Positions 33,780 through 45,074 of a stretch of DNA of 64,000 bases are shown one piece after another; within the stretch, counting starts at the first letter, position 1; every line of letters begins with the position of its first letter. The stretch lies in assembly GCA_009760885.1 (NCBI GenBank), contig CM019691.1:30684314-30748313 (forward strand), read 5' to 3'. Both the position numbers and the translations under genes were made by a program. A model generated the notes under the pieces. The model had not been told where the DNA came from. It saw nothing but the letters and a program-made list of their open reading frames with translations, and did not search any database. This stretch comes from Achatina immaculata. Lineage: Eukaryota > Mollusca > Gastropoda > Stylommatophora > Achatinidae.

Positions 33780-34020
33780 ATAACTGAGTAACTATTTCAT
33801 TCCTGAATTATTTTCCACGATGTGCCAGAGTAAGTTTGATGTAGGAATTTCGAAATAAATAAGAAGGAAGGAAGTTACTCTACAGTTTAAAAACAAGGGC
33901 CAGGTTAGAAATGAGTTACTTTTCATTTTATTTATATTTGGTCTAAATATCACTCCAGGCATTGAACTGCAGAGGTGTGCAAGATCTCCCAAGCTGTGCC
34001 AGTGTTGATCTGGGGCAAAA
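33780..34020 (+). mobile_element. R2 hAT-like repeat, copy 2
   Basis: gaaggaagttactctacagt, then ttaaaaacaagggccaggtt, ttttcattttatttata and aggtgtgcaagatct are shared with 49440-49690 and partly with 12260-12400. Confidence 0.6.
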
Positions 34021-36099
34021 GAGTTACAATTATTGCATGTGACCGCCCTCTTTGAACTTTGAACATCGGTTTCTTATCTGGAACACGCGAATTCTAATCA
34101 TGGTAAATCCGTGTATCTCTTTTTTTCCCCTGTTGGCCGTAAATTAAAAACTATAGCTGCACACTCTGTGATATGCATATATAAATATATGATGTAGAGT
34201 GCACTCTATATAAGCAAGCAGTAACCCGGAAGTAACAAAGTATCACATTCAGAGGACACGGTGAAACTGTAACTGACAGATGACAAATTAAATGGGCAGA
34301 ATTTTTTCATTTTGAACACAACTTGCTAGGGCTGCTTTATTATTATTATTATTATTTAGCGCTCATTCATCATTCACTTATTGTTTTTTTTTTTATTTCC
34401 AGATAAGAAAGGCATCCTTTATGTTTAACGTGCATTATGAAAATCTCTTCTTTTGTGGTTTTGGAGCCGGTAATCATTTTTCTGCATTCTGCTTGTCACG
34501 TGACGTCATTTATTTTCGCTTCCGTTCATAGCGGCACCGGCCATTTCAGCAATCTGCGCTAATTGTTTAGATAATGTTTAGATATTTAAATAAGAAAAAT
34601 GATAGAAGGAAAAAAAAATAGGAAGATGAAAGAGAGCTGTAGTTGTTATCATAAGTTCCTACAGAGGGGACTGTACTCAAAATACTGGAAACCTTTCGGC
34701 ACCACATTTTCTTATCGCCTTTGGACAACAGAAACGATGTTATTAATCTACATAATATATCTTTGATGTGATCATCAACAATCAGATAAACAAACAAAAA
34801 AAACCCGCACGAGAGTGAAGACTCGTTTTTGTACTAACTCTTTAATGCAGAGATCAGTATTTGATTTATAACCTATAGATCAGTACTCTCCAGACACTTT
34901 TTCTGGCATTGTTATATATTGTTGTCCGCCAACTTGAACATGTAACATTTTTAACAGGTTAAAAAAAACCTAAAACAAACCAGTACCACATTTTATAAAG
35001 AATTTTTAAAAACACCGTTCTCACTTAGCACTTTGGCAAACAGTTATTCCGGTATGATCAAGGGCAGAGATGTGTTAACTCTTCCACCATCCAAAGAAAA
35101 AAAACAAGACTCACGGAAATATATATATATATATAAACACAGTTGTCATGTTTTTACCAGAAAATGACAGATCAGTTTTATAGTGCATCTTAAAATTTGA
35201 AGTTCCAAAGCATAGAACAAAATAATTATTCATTTTTATTTTTTGTAAACAAAGTCCTCCGAATAGACCGGGGGGGGGGGGGGGGAGGAGGAGAGAAAGA
35301 GGTGGGGGCGTGAGGAGAAGGCAGAGGTGTGTTTGAAAGGTTAAATCGTTTGCTATCTATTTTTCAAAGTGTAGTTGTGATATTCTATTTATATAGCGTT
35401 TTAATTGTTTGTTTTATTTAATCACATTTTCGAGCCTTCTGTGTACTGTAAGAGTTTTGTGAAGTTTTGGAACGATCATTTAATACAAGAAAGGACAAAC
35501 AACCTTTAACAAATTATTGTGCCTACAGTAACAAGACAACTTTCTTCTAAAATGTTTAAAACACGTCTACACAAAATACTGGTTCAGGTTTGGAGAAATG
35601 AAACATACTTGTCTAAGAAATTCTTTTCGACATAGCATACCGAAGGGTTAAAATTGTTCGCCGTTGTGAGCGTATTATTTAAGTCTAACGAAAGGTCAGA
35701 GTTTAATTGTGCCAAAGATAAGTGATGCAGAAAAGAATTAGTGAGCTCCGCCTGTAGTCTGTGGCAGAAACTTATATAATCCGGTCCAGGAAGGTAATGT
35801 TTACTAACACTCGCCTGCAGAACGTCAAATTTAGTGAACAACAATATTTAGAATAGCCCGTGTGGTTACCTGGGCCCACATTTAAAGCTTGGAAGAAAAG
35901 AATATTACCACAGCCACCTTCCCCGTTATGTCGCACGTGGCGACTAAGAGTGCTGGGGGATAGACCAACGACCTGCTCCACGGAGAAAATTGAGACACTA
36001 CAGAAACACGGAAAGGAAACCCAGAAAACTTTATCTGGGAAAAGGAAGGGACTCTTTTATCTTTTATCAAAAAGCGCACGAATTTATGTGTTCAAAGCG
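34021..36099. other. Intergenic DNA
   Basis: A cAMP-response-like site, cacgtgacgtca, lies at about 34496-34508; alone it proves nothing. A poly-G run is at 35268-35286. Open frames at 35584-35981 (-) and 35860-36132 (+) overlap and have no recognisable domain. Confidence 0.35.
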
Positions 36100-36355
36100 G
36101 AAAGGAAGCTGCAAAACCGACATCCCAACTGAGTACCAGGAAACCTCTGACCATTGCGTGTTGGACATGGAATCCTCAGGAAAATAGAAATCGATGAAGA
36201 CCTAGAAATACTTGTAGAGGGAAAATTATGACAGTGCTTAAAGATAAGATATACACATGGAAGAATGCAGAGAGTAAATCCAAGAACAAGGACGGCTGGA
36301 GAGCCTTTACCTATAGCCTGTGCTCTCAAGGGAGTGAAAGGCGGTGATGATGGAT
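36100..36355 (+). mobile_element. RTE-G C-terminal relic
   Basis: aaaaccgacatcccaactga, accattgcgtgttggacatg and gaacaaggacggctggagag match the piece at 46070-46395 (decayed forms of TSITRQALTWNPQG and QEQGRLEKLYL). It ends ggtgatgatgg. Confidence 0.6.
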
Positions 36356-36794
36356 ATTTAGAATCTCAATATTATTCTTATGATTGACGGAAAATTACAT
36401 ATAAACATCCAAATGAGCGTAATAAATATCACCTGCTTCCTGACACATATAAGAAGTACAAGATCGGTTTCAAATAAAAAATACAAATGTGTGATAACAT
36501 GTGGTAAAATAAACATATAAACATAGACCGACTCATAATATTACATTAGCTCAACGTTGACTGTACATATTACGTGTCACGCATATACACGTGGCACATT
36601 ACACGCAGGCATCCAGTATAACGCAGTAAACAATGTGAATCTCTAATTAGTTATTCATCAAAAAGATAATATTCATCGTCACAATGACACCTACTCATTT
36701 GTTCCGTTCAAAGAATTTACTGTTGTCACTGATGCCTTTTAGTTGTGTCAGTTTTTCTGTTTCCACGAACTGCCTCTGGGACCTAAAATTTTGA

Positions 36795-37125
36795 GAGAGC
36801 ATCTCATGATATCAAGTTTCGACAGACAACCTCATCACATCACATTTGGAGAAATCACTGCATCACATGAAGTTTCGAGAGATCATCTCATCACATGAAG
36901 TTTGGAGAGATCATCTCATCACATGAAGTTTGAAGAGATAATCTCATCACATGAAGTTTGGAGAGATAATCTCATCACATGAAGTTTGGAGAGATAATCT
37001 CATCACATGAAGTTTGGAGAGATAATCTCATCACATGAAGTTTGGAGAGATCATTTCATCACATCCAGTTTAGAGACACCATCTCATCACATCAAGTTTG
37101 GAGACACCATCTCATCACATCAGAG
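36795..37125. repeat. 28-bp minisatellite, about 12 units
   Basis: The unit is atctcatcacatgaagtttg followed by gagagata, very uniform in the centre and more variable at both ends. Confidence 0.95.
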
Positions 37126-37315
37126 TGGTTAAATGAAGAAATATCAGGGAAATATCACTTCTGAGATCAAGATACGTTAAATTTCAGAAATACAATAATA
37201 ACGACAGACAACTGATAGAAGTTATATATTAATAGTATTTCCAAACAGTTTACCACTTTCATGTTTCATTGTTTTGGAGTCATTGGTTTTATTTATTTGG
37301 TGTTATTAATCAGTT

Positions 37316-37550
37316 TTTTTTTAAGCCAGTCATTTGCACGTCCCTTGCGGAACTTGCCTCTCTAACAGCTCTCCTATAGGCCTCTCGGTTGTAAGCAAGA
37401 TGGCCTGCTGCTGATACATCCAGTCGCAGATTAACAACGATTTCTTGCAGCCATCTCCGCCTTGGTCTTCCTCTCTTTCTTTTTTCCATTATGCACCCTT
37501 CCAAGGCGGTCTTCTCTAAATTATCATGACGTTTAATGTGTCCGAAATTT
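37316..37550 (-). mobile_element. RTE-C 3' end (reverse)
   Basis: On the minus strand, the frame gives MEGCIMEKRKRGRPRRRW, LQEIVVNLRLDVSAAGHLAY and NREAYRRAVREASSARDVQM. It starts after agccagtcatttgcacg and fades near ttatcatgacgtttaatgtg. Confidence 0.9.
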
Positions 37551-38919
37551 TTTGGAAATACTCGTTTATAATGTAAAAGGTGGATGGAGCATGTCCAACA
37601 ACAACTGCAGGTTATATGAATTGTTGATGAAGTATCTATGGCTCACGGCAGTTCCAGTGAAAAAAAATGTCATTCGGAGTCATCACATGCTCAGAAACAA
37701 CAGCAGCGTGTATATCCGAAGCCAAAGGGTAAAGAAAAAGGCGAGCAAAGTTGAAAGGAACGCCAGTGATATTTCTTTTGAACATATTTATTTACTTCCA
37801 CTTCAGATGGAAGAAAAACAAGAGAAACGTTTCTGTATAAGTTTAAGAACGGAAAATAAAGTGACAGCTTTACCGCTGTGACATTTTTCCAAGGCAGATT
37901 CACAAGTTAATGAAGGGACCCTACAAATGTTTGAATGCCAGACGATAGTGTCCGTACCATACAATGAGGTGTTAGTGACTTAGCGCATCATTGCATTTCT
38001 TCTAATCCGTCATCGCTAACGTTTTTAGAATATGCTAAATCTGAGCCCTTTTTGTCTGGATGAACTCCAAAAGTCTCTCGCATTTTCTGGTAGCATAGAA
38101 TCTGCGACAGACAGTAACCCTCAGGGCAGATTTGGTTGCAGTGTTCTGCCCCAGTTTAGACACTTTGTATGTTCTGTAGCCCAGACTCTGCCCGTGTATA
38201 GACTATTCGATTTAGGAGAGGGGGATATTCATTATATACAGGTAATATGAAAGCCTGCAGTGGTCATTTCTTATGAATTTGCTTATATCTCTGTAAATGA
38301 TAATAGACTGATTGACTGACTGACTCTGTAACTGATTAACTCTTTACAGTTCATATGTTTCAGTAGCTCATTCTGATTAAAATAAAATTATGCAATATGT
38401 GATCTTATATTGTGTTATTGCTACTTGTGTTTTTCAATGGTTTTTTTTTTTGTTTTTTTTGTTGCTTTCCCCGAGAAACAGTCCATTTACGCTTAGAATT
38501 AGACTTGCCTTGACTTTTGTAACTGAATCCAACGATCTTCTGTTGTGCTTTCTCGGACAAATACTCATCAAATCCCACACCATCGAACACAGTCTTATGA
38601 AGGCCAGGTTCACAGAAAGATAATTCTAAGAAATACTTAATGTCAGGATTCCATTTGTTTGTCTGTTTGTTTGTTTATAGTCTACACGATGTTTGAAGCT
38701 GAGCAGTTTCAGGAACACCTAATGTCCCAGGGGACTTTTTTGTCTTCATAACTTCAAGAACATGATGCGAGGGAACAGGGGCTAATCTACAGGCAAGGGG
38801 TCAAACTTTGAGAGCGTAAACATGAGGACAAGGTTTTTTTCTAAAAAAAAACATGATTACCACTTAATATTTAATTCACTTAAAAGAACTAATTTTGGAG
38901 GTCAGATGACATTATTGCG
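37551..38919. other. Intergenic DNA
   Basis: Frames at 37552-37881 (109 codons) and 38032-38250 show no domain. A short (GACT)n run is at 38306-38327. No gene is called. Confidence 0.4.
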
Positions 38920-39050
38920 CCAGGGCTGGCGGACCATAGCCGACCAAGACTCTGGTCCCAACTCTCCCTTGCTGCATCCAGCAACAGGCCCAAGGTGGTT
39001 AACGGGACAGTGATCTCTGTAGTTCTCATGGCTATGGAGTCTGTGCAAGG
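38920..39050 (-). repeat. R1 dispersed repeat, copy 3 (reverse)
   Basis: gcgccagggctggcggacca followed by tagccgaccaagactctggt is the reverse of the R1 block agggtcttggtcagctatgg. The copy is partial. Confidence 0.6.
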
Positions 39051-39299
39051 AGTAATGAAGTTGTTTTTTTTTTAGTTCCAGTGAAGAAATGAAAAAAGTA
39101 GCCGCAGTAACTCACTCTCCATTCAACACAGTGACGTGCCTGAACACTTTCACCGCGCTGGCTACAAAGAAGATCATGCTCATGGTTCCCAGGACATAGA
39201 ACAACAGCAGCAGCAGCAACAGCGAAGCTTATTATCCATACACAGAAATCTTGGAATCCTTGTCATAATGACTCAGTTTTCACTCATATCTCTGTTTAT

Positions 39300-39590
39300 A
39301 TAGTCAGCCATTTGCTTGTCCCTTGCGGAGCTTTGCTTCTCTAACAGCTCTCCTGTAGGCCTCTAGGTTGTGAGCAAGATGCCCTGCTGTTGATGCATCC
39401 ATTAGCATATTATCAACGATGTCTTGCTTCCATCTTCGCCTTGATCTTCCTCTCTTTCTTTTCCCCATTATGAACCCTCCCAAGACTGTCTTCTCTAAAT
39501 TTTTATGACATTTAATTTGTTCAAAATATTTAAGGATTGATGTTTAATCTTCTTTATTAGCCAACCTTCTTCAATATTAGGTTCTTATTT
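39300..39590 (-). mobile_element. RTE-C 3' end (reverse)
   Basis: agtcagccatttgcttgtcc, ttgcggagctttgcttctct and tcttgcttccatcttcgcct are the standard reversed RTE-C end. Decayed. Confidence 0.85.
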
Positions 39591-40374
39591 ATGTAGAACA
39601 ATGAGAAATATAACAAAACCATGAGTGAAAAACAATATAAGCCTTAAATAGAACACAAGCTGATGGCACACTCACACTATAGAGAACACAATATAGAAGC
39701 TTGTTCCATAAAAAGTCAGGTGACAGGGAAATGCCGCAGGGCACAGAAACAACTGGTGAGGTGGACAGGTTGTATCTATGAAGAATATAAAGGAGAAAAC
39801 TCAGCCAGACACACGATTACTGTTAAAGGAAACCACCACAAACAGGAAAGGTATAGAAAACATTGCTACGACACAAGTATTGTAAATTCTCAATGAGTTT
39901 AGTGAAAACAAAAATAAAAACTGCCAATTGATGTCAACAATGATCGATAATTACCCAAACGATCTGCTAAAATCCATCTTCACGTCCATACCAGTAAGGA
40001 AAGAGACGAACAATACGAATTTCGAAACTCCTAACTCTTTCATGTCATATTCAGAAAACTTCTGTTACAAATTAAGAATGAGAAAAACAATGAAATAGAA
40101 AAAAAAACAAAACAAAACTGATGAGCAGCGCTGGTTTTGTTGAAGGAAAAGCATTACAAAGTGGGTTGTGATAGAAAAATAAGAAAGCAAGAGTAAAAGT
40201 TAAGTTTACTGATTCACTTGTCACTGTTATATAAATGTGCCTCCAATTGCAATTTATTGCAATAAACTATAGAACTAGTACAGCTCTTGAATATGAGCAA
40301 TGTGTGTGTTCAGAATGAAGGAGTGTCCTTTATTTTAAAAAAATGCCCTTTGCCAATGTAATCCTTGATTATTT
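39591..40374. other. Intergenic DNA
   Basis: The 39663-39896 frame (77 codons, Lys/His-rich) has no recognisable motif. Nothing is called. Confidence 0.4.
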
Positions 40375-40890
40375 AGGTAAAGGTAACCCTGCCATGCCTT
40401 AGAGGCAAATAGGGATATGGTGTTAGTGCCCTTATTTTTCTTAGAGGCAAATAGGGAAATGGCGTTAATGCTCTTATTTTCCTTAGAGGCAAATAGGGAT
40501 ATAGTGTTAGTGCCATTATTTTCCTTACAGGCAAATAGGGATATGGTGTTGATACTCTTATTTTGCTTAGCGGTACATAGGGATGTGGTGTTAATGCCCT
40601 TATTTTCCTTAAAGATACATAGGGATGTGGTGTTAATGCCCTTATTTTCCTCAGAGGTACATCGAGATATGGTGTTGGTGCCCTTATTTTCCTTAAAGGT
40701 ACATAAGGATATGGTGTTGGTGCCCTTATTTTCCTTAAAGGTACATAGGGATATGGTGTTAATGCCCTTATTTTCATTAGAGGTATATAGGGATATAGTG
40801 TTAATGCTTTTATTTTCCTTAGAGGTACAAAAGGATACGGTGCTTAGAGGTACACAGGGATATGATGCTAATGCTCTTATTTTCCTTCAC
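40375..40890. repeat. 42-bp minisatellite, about 12 units, open on both strands
   Basis: The unit is ttagaggcaaatagggatat followed by ggtgttaatgcccttatttt cc. It starts with aggtaaaggtaaccctgcca, the LINE-tail sequence also seen at 12395. Because 42 is a multiple of three, both strands stay open (173 codons on +, 134 on -), giving repeats like MVLVPLFSLEVHRD and KIRALTPYPYVPLR. There is no upstream exon or promoter evidence for translation. Confidence 0.95.
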
Positions 40891-41469
40891 TCTGTGCATA
40901 TAACGTTTTTGTTCTCTTGTCGTGCCATCATTTTTTAATCAATCAACAGCTACGTTTTTATTATAATTATTCCTATTTTTGTTATGATAGAACATAACAT
41001 GTTATTTCCTTTGTCTCGTTTTTTTCCCTCGTGCACAAAGTCTGCATTGTACTTCAAGTTTCTCAGCACAGACCTGTGTTTGTTTTCTATCTGAATTTGT
41101 TTTGTTTTTCCTTCTGGGGCATCTTTATTTATTTTCTGCGTATCTTTGATCCATCTTGCTGCCTTTTATTTAATATTTTAAATTCATTTTAAAGTTCATT
41201 TTGTACTTGATTGCTTTCTAATGCAAAAAAAAGTCTATCCAAACTCAAGAAAATGAAATATAGATATGTCTCCACAGCACTGAAAGATAACAGAAAGTAA
41301 TAAAGAGAAAAGAATAAGATTGGCAGGGTGTTATTCAGGAATCTGTTCAGAAAAGAAAAAGTGCAATATCTATTTTGTACTATTGCACAGAACAGAAAAC
41401 TAGACTGTAAAAGGCCGAAGAGAAGGATAAATGCAGCAGAAATGTAGATCTACAGGAAAGTAGATGTGC
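40891..41469. other. Intergenic DNA
   Basis: AT-rich; nothing is recognised. Confidence 0.5.
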
Positions 41470-41827
41470 ACTAAGTTCCCACTGTTTTCTTACTTGTAAC
41501 ACATAGTTCAGAACCTCTTTACAGCATCAGATTACAACCCCTCTACCCCAGCTATAATCACCTATTCCACCTTCTCCCGGCTAGATTATCATTGTATCAC
41601 TCTCCCTCCCCTTTCCACGGTCCCCTCCCCTCACCTCCTTTACGATCTATCACACATCACAAGTCTCCATTTAAATATTCTCTACCATGCACACATCTGA
41701 ACACAGGCTCTTTCGAGACACAGCTTCTTGCAAATCACAGCTAAGTGCTCCATTCATTTTATTTTGTTCTTTTTTTCCATTCCTATTTTTTTACATAGCA
41801 TCCATGTGAATTTATATTTCATCTTCT

Positions 41828-41866
<39 letters not shown>

Positions 41867-41978
41867 TTTCTCGTCCTATGTGTTTTTATATGATTAAGGT
41901 TCACACCGATACGCGACAGCTGTGTGTTCGTTAAGTAATAAAGCTCCTCCTACATTTTTCCTACTTTATACAGGAAAG
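41470..41978 (+). mobile_element. Penelope-like element 3' UTR and terminus
   Basis: cagcatcagattacaacccc, cacctattccaccttctccc, tcacagctaagtgctcc, then a (CT)n tract and tgattaaggttcacaccg match 29540-30016. The hammerhead-like core is damaged (cgatacgcgac in place of cgaaacgtcac). Confidence 0.8.
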
Positions 41979-42004
41979 TAGATACAGGAAAGTAGGTCTT
42001 ACAT

Positions 42005-42325
42005 CGAGGACAACGAAAAGCGCAGATGTGCAAGTATTAGAACAACCAAAAGTGAACCTAGAATTTCTCAAGGAAATATGGATCAGGAAAACAGAATGTG
42101 TACTTTGGCCACATCAAAAAGAACTGAAGAACATACCAGAAGGAAAAGTATACGGGAAAAAATAGCGAGATGCAGACGGAGGTGCAGGCTGGGAAGATAA
42201 CACACGAGAGTTAGCAGGATACAGTCAGACACAGTGCACTATCAGGACGAGGGTGAGAGGAAAGTAGAGATTCTTTACCACCAACCTTCCTACAGAAGAC
42301 GCTACACGATGATGATGAAAGATAA
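42005..42325 (+). mobile_element. RTE-H C-terminal relic with ATG-type tail
   Basis: Readable pieces include LEFLKEIWIRKTECVLWPHQ and NIPEGKVYGKK in the positions of the usual GH...GK-EGKR-RGR block, ending acacgatgatgatgaaag. Heavily decayed. Confidence 0.5.
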
Positions 42326-42427
42326 ACTTGCGCTGGTGATTAAATGTACGAGATGAATTTAGAAATATAACAATTCAGGAAATATTAACAATATAGCAAT
42401 TTTCTAATTGCCCCCCCCCCCTCCAAT

Positions 42428-42454
42428 ATATATATATATTTATATATATCTGAA
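42428..42454. repeat. (TA)n flank, low side of RTE-A
   Basis: A TA tract follows poly-C and abuts the RTE-A 3' end directly. Confidence 0.85.
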
Positions 42455-43611
42455 TCTTAAGTGCCCAGGGCACATGGGGCTTCCGCAAGAGTTTTCCACA
42501 ATTGCCTGTCCTTCGCCTTTTTTTCTGCTCTTGCCCAGGTGAGCCCTCTATTGCTCAACATCCTTTCTGTTGTTCTTCTCCATGTCTCCTTTGGTCTACC
42601 CTTACTTCTGCTCCCCTGTGGCGTCCATCTTAGTGCTATCTTTGGTAGTGAGTTGTCAGTCATTCGGAGCACATGTCCCAACCATCGCCAGCGTCTTTCC
42701 TCAATAATTGTTGTCAGTGGTTTCATCTGCATTTCTGCTAATAAGATGTTATTTCTTATGGTGTTTGGCCAAAATATTTTTCTAATTCTTCGTAAACATT
42801 TAGTCTGGAAAGAATTCAACTTGTTTTCTATGGTTTTGGTGATTTTCCAGCATTCACTTCCATAGAGTAGTACACTTAGAACGTTACTCTTAAATATCCT
42901 GATTTTCATATTTATGCTTAGTTTTTTTGATTTCCATATAGTCTGCAGCATTGCAAAAGCCTGGTTTGCTCTAGTAAGTCTGCTGTTGATGTCCTCTGTG
43001 CTGTCTCCATTTTCTACTACTCTGCTGCCAAGGTATACAAATTCGTTGACCTCCTCCACTAACTTGTTATCTACTCTGAGTACATTTCTGTTGTTCACAT
43101 TTTGCTTCATTAACTTTGTCTTTCCTACGTTGATCTTTAGTCCTATGTTGTTTGCATTCTGAGTTAGCTTGTTTATTTTATATTGCATATCTTTGTGACT
43201 GCTTGATAATAGACAAATATCGTCCGCAAAGTCAAGGTCCTCCAGCACTGTGTCAAGGGTCCATTGTAATCCTCTGCGTTTGTCTGATGTTGCCTCCTTC
43301 ATTAACCAGTCTACTGCCAAGATAAATAATGTTGGTGATAGTACACATCCCTGTTTCACTCCTGTTTGTACCCTAAAGCTGCTGGAGGTATGTTCTCCAC
43401 AGATAACTTTGCACTGAAAACCCTCGTATAGGGCTTTGATTACATTAACTGTTTTATGGGGGAGGCCATGCCATCTTAGGATTTTCCACAGTCAAAAGCT
43501 TTCTCAAAATCTATGAATAATGCATATGTTGTGCTATGCCACTCATTTGCCTGTTCTAATATTTGTCTAAGTACAAATATGTGGTCTATGTATGATCTTC
43601 CTTTCCTAAAT

Positions 43612-43613
<2 letters not shown>
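42455..43613 (-). mobile_element. RTE-A, 5'-truncated copy inserted in a (TA)n tract
   Basis: Minus strand. The C-terminal frame 43359-42457 is open for 300 codons from MKQGCVLSPTLF through FADDICLL to CALGT, nearly identical to the 5.2-kb copy. Upstream, a one-base loss near 43490 (FEKAFDCGKS in place of FDSVNRD) separates it from GFRKGRSYIDHIFVLRQ in another frame. It begins abruptly at about 43613 next to (TA)n. It lacks the (GA)n tail; TA repeats stand there instead. Confidence 0.9.

Positions 43614-43647
<34 letters not shown>
43614..43647. repeat. (TA)n flank, high side of RTE-A
   Basis: A pure TA tract at the truncation point. It mirrors the tract at 42428-42454. Confidence 0.9.
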
Positions 43648-43650
<3 letters not shown>

Positions 43651-44296
43651 AAATTGCCCTTCCCCACCCCCGACATAAGTCCCACATTAGGAAACACTAC
43701 CACACGCGCAGTTCGTAGTACACAAAGTCCGGATACCAAATGAGATGGAGAATCCGACAGAAGTGACCAACATAGCCAGAACAATAGAAAGACCAACATA
43801 GCCAGAACAATAGAAAAACTCACAGGTAAGTATATAACAACCCCCCCCCCCCTAGACAAAAAACAAAACAACTTGAAAATGAGTGAAAATCTTTGAATTC
43901 TCCTTATGAAATCATCAACCAAGAAATAGAGAAAAAGAAAATATTTAGAAAAAGTTGGAAAAGTCTTGGAGAAATTGTATCACCAAAATAAGAGATAGAA
44001 TGTGCGGTGGTATCAGACAGCGCTCGTTACAGAGATCAACTTGTCCACAGACTCTTAAGTGACTCTGATCGTTGACTTTGTTAACACTGTCTTTTCTCTG
44101 CTTCAGACTTCTGCTATTAAACAAAAACATTCATAAATATTTCTAATTTATATTTACATTCACATTTAAATTTTAATATAACAAATTATGTTCTTAACTT
44201 AGATCTCTGTCCATGTTTCTTTTAATAGACAAAGAGTGTCTCAGCGACAAAATATATTAGAAATCCACAGATATAACATAGTACTACTCTTTAGAG
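43648..44296. other. Downstream region of the GPCR gene
   Basis: A 26-bp tandem duplication (gaccaacatagccagaacaa plus tagaaa) lies at about 43767-43818 and a poly-C run at 43842-43852. The rest, on the minus strand, is probably 3' UTR and flank of the GPCR. Confidence 0.4.
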
Positions 44297-45074
44297 CTAC
44301 AAAGCAACAACAGGGACAGCATCCTGCTTCTGCGTATTTTTTCTTACTAAAGTAGTGTATTCAGTGTACGAGTGAAGAGTAATCGGTCGCTGTGCCGTGT
44401 CAAAGCCGTGGCAGCAACATTTTTTGCAACAGCTAAACTTGTGGAAGATAATTTTAAACTTGCTGCGAAAGTTGTCGCTGAATATGCAGTATAAAACTGG
44501 GTTGGCAGCAGAGTTGATGTATGCTAGAGTTGTAGTGAAGACGTGAAAAACCCAGGTCTTGTCAAAGCCAGCACTGGAGAACGTGTTGTAGAATAAAAGA
44601 ATTTGATGCGGAGAGTAACTGAGGAAGTAGATGGCGACACTAGCCATCAGCATCTTAACCACCCCCTTCCTGGCGCGAATTGCTTCGTTTACAGCACGTG
44701 GTCCACGCCTGCTTGTACGTAACGAAGAGTTAAAGCCGCTGCTGTTCCGATGAAGTTTTTCCACGCCCACAAATAAACGTTTACCAATAACAGTGTAGCA
44801 AACAACTTGAATGATAAGAGGTCCAAGATAGAAGAGAGCACACTCTGTGTATTTGAAGATGCGGTTGTAGACTTCATGTTGGCTTCTGTTCGTATGAAAC
44901 TGAGTGATGCAGAAGTCTTGAGGTGGGGTCTCCGACAACCGAAGCACACGATTAAACACAGTAGTGGGCGTGGCGCAGAGTCCAGAGAAGAGCCATATAA
45001 GGATAATGACGATAAAAACTCTCCTTTTCGTACACAGGATGTGGGCTTTGATAGGGAACACGATGGCAATGTAC
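44297..45074 (-). CDS. Class A (rhodopsin-like) neuropeptide-type GPCR, last exon: TM4 to C-terminus
   Basis: The exon starts after the acceptor ttcttcttgttctccag with G-TAC-ATT, so it completes an Arg codon and gives R-YIAIVFPIKA. This is the end of TM3 (DRY) and ICL2. Then follow TM4 (VFIVIILIWLFSGLC), an ECL2 Cys in DFCITQF, TM5 (CALFYLGPLIIQVVCYTVI), an Arg-rich ICL3, TM6 (MLMASVAIYFLSYSPHQIL), and TM7 with NSAANPVLYCIFS (NPxxY) followed by DNFRSKFKIIF as helix 8. A Cys cluster, CCKKCCC, is a likely palmitoylation site. The C-tail ends QDAVPVVAL. The TM6 toggle position is Tyr, not Trp, as also in orexin/allatotropin-type receptors. The ligand is unknown. The frame is intact, so this looks functional. 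Confidence 0.9.

Noticed and set aside
34490..34545. CRE-like site with nearby GC-rich words as a promoter
   Set aside because: A single short motif with no exon or other promoter evidence.
36795..37125. Possible CRISPR array because of regular 28-bp repeats
   Set aside because: Repeats are contiguous without spacers, and the genome is eukaryotic.
40373..40938. Repeat protein encoded on either strand
   Set aside because: The unit is 42 bp, divisible by three, so openness is expected. There is no promoter, exon or conserved partner.
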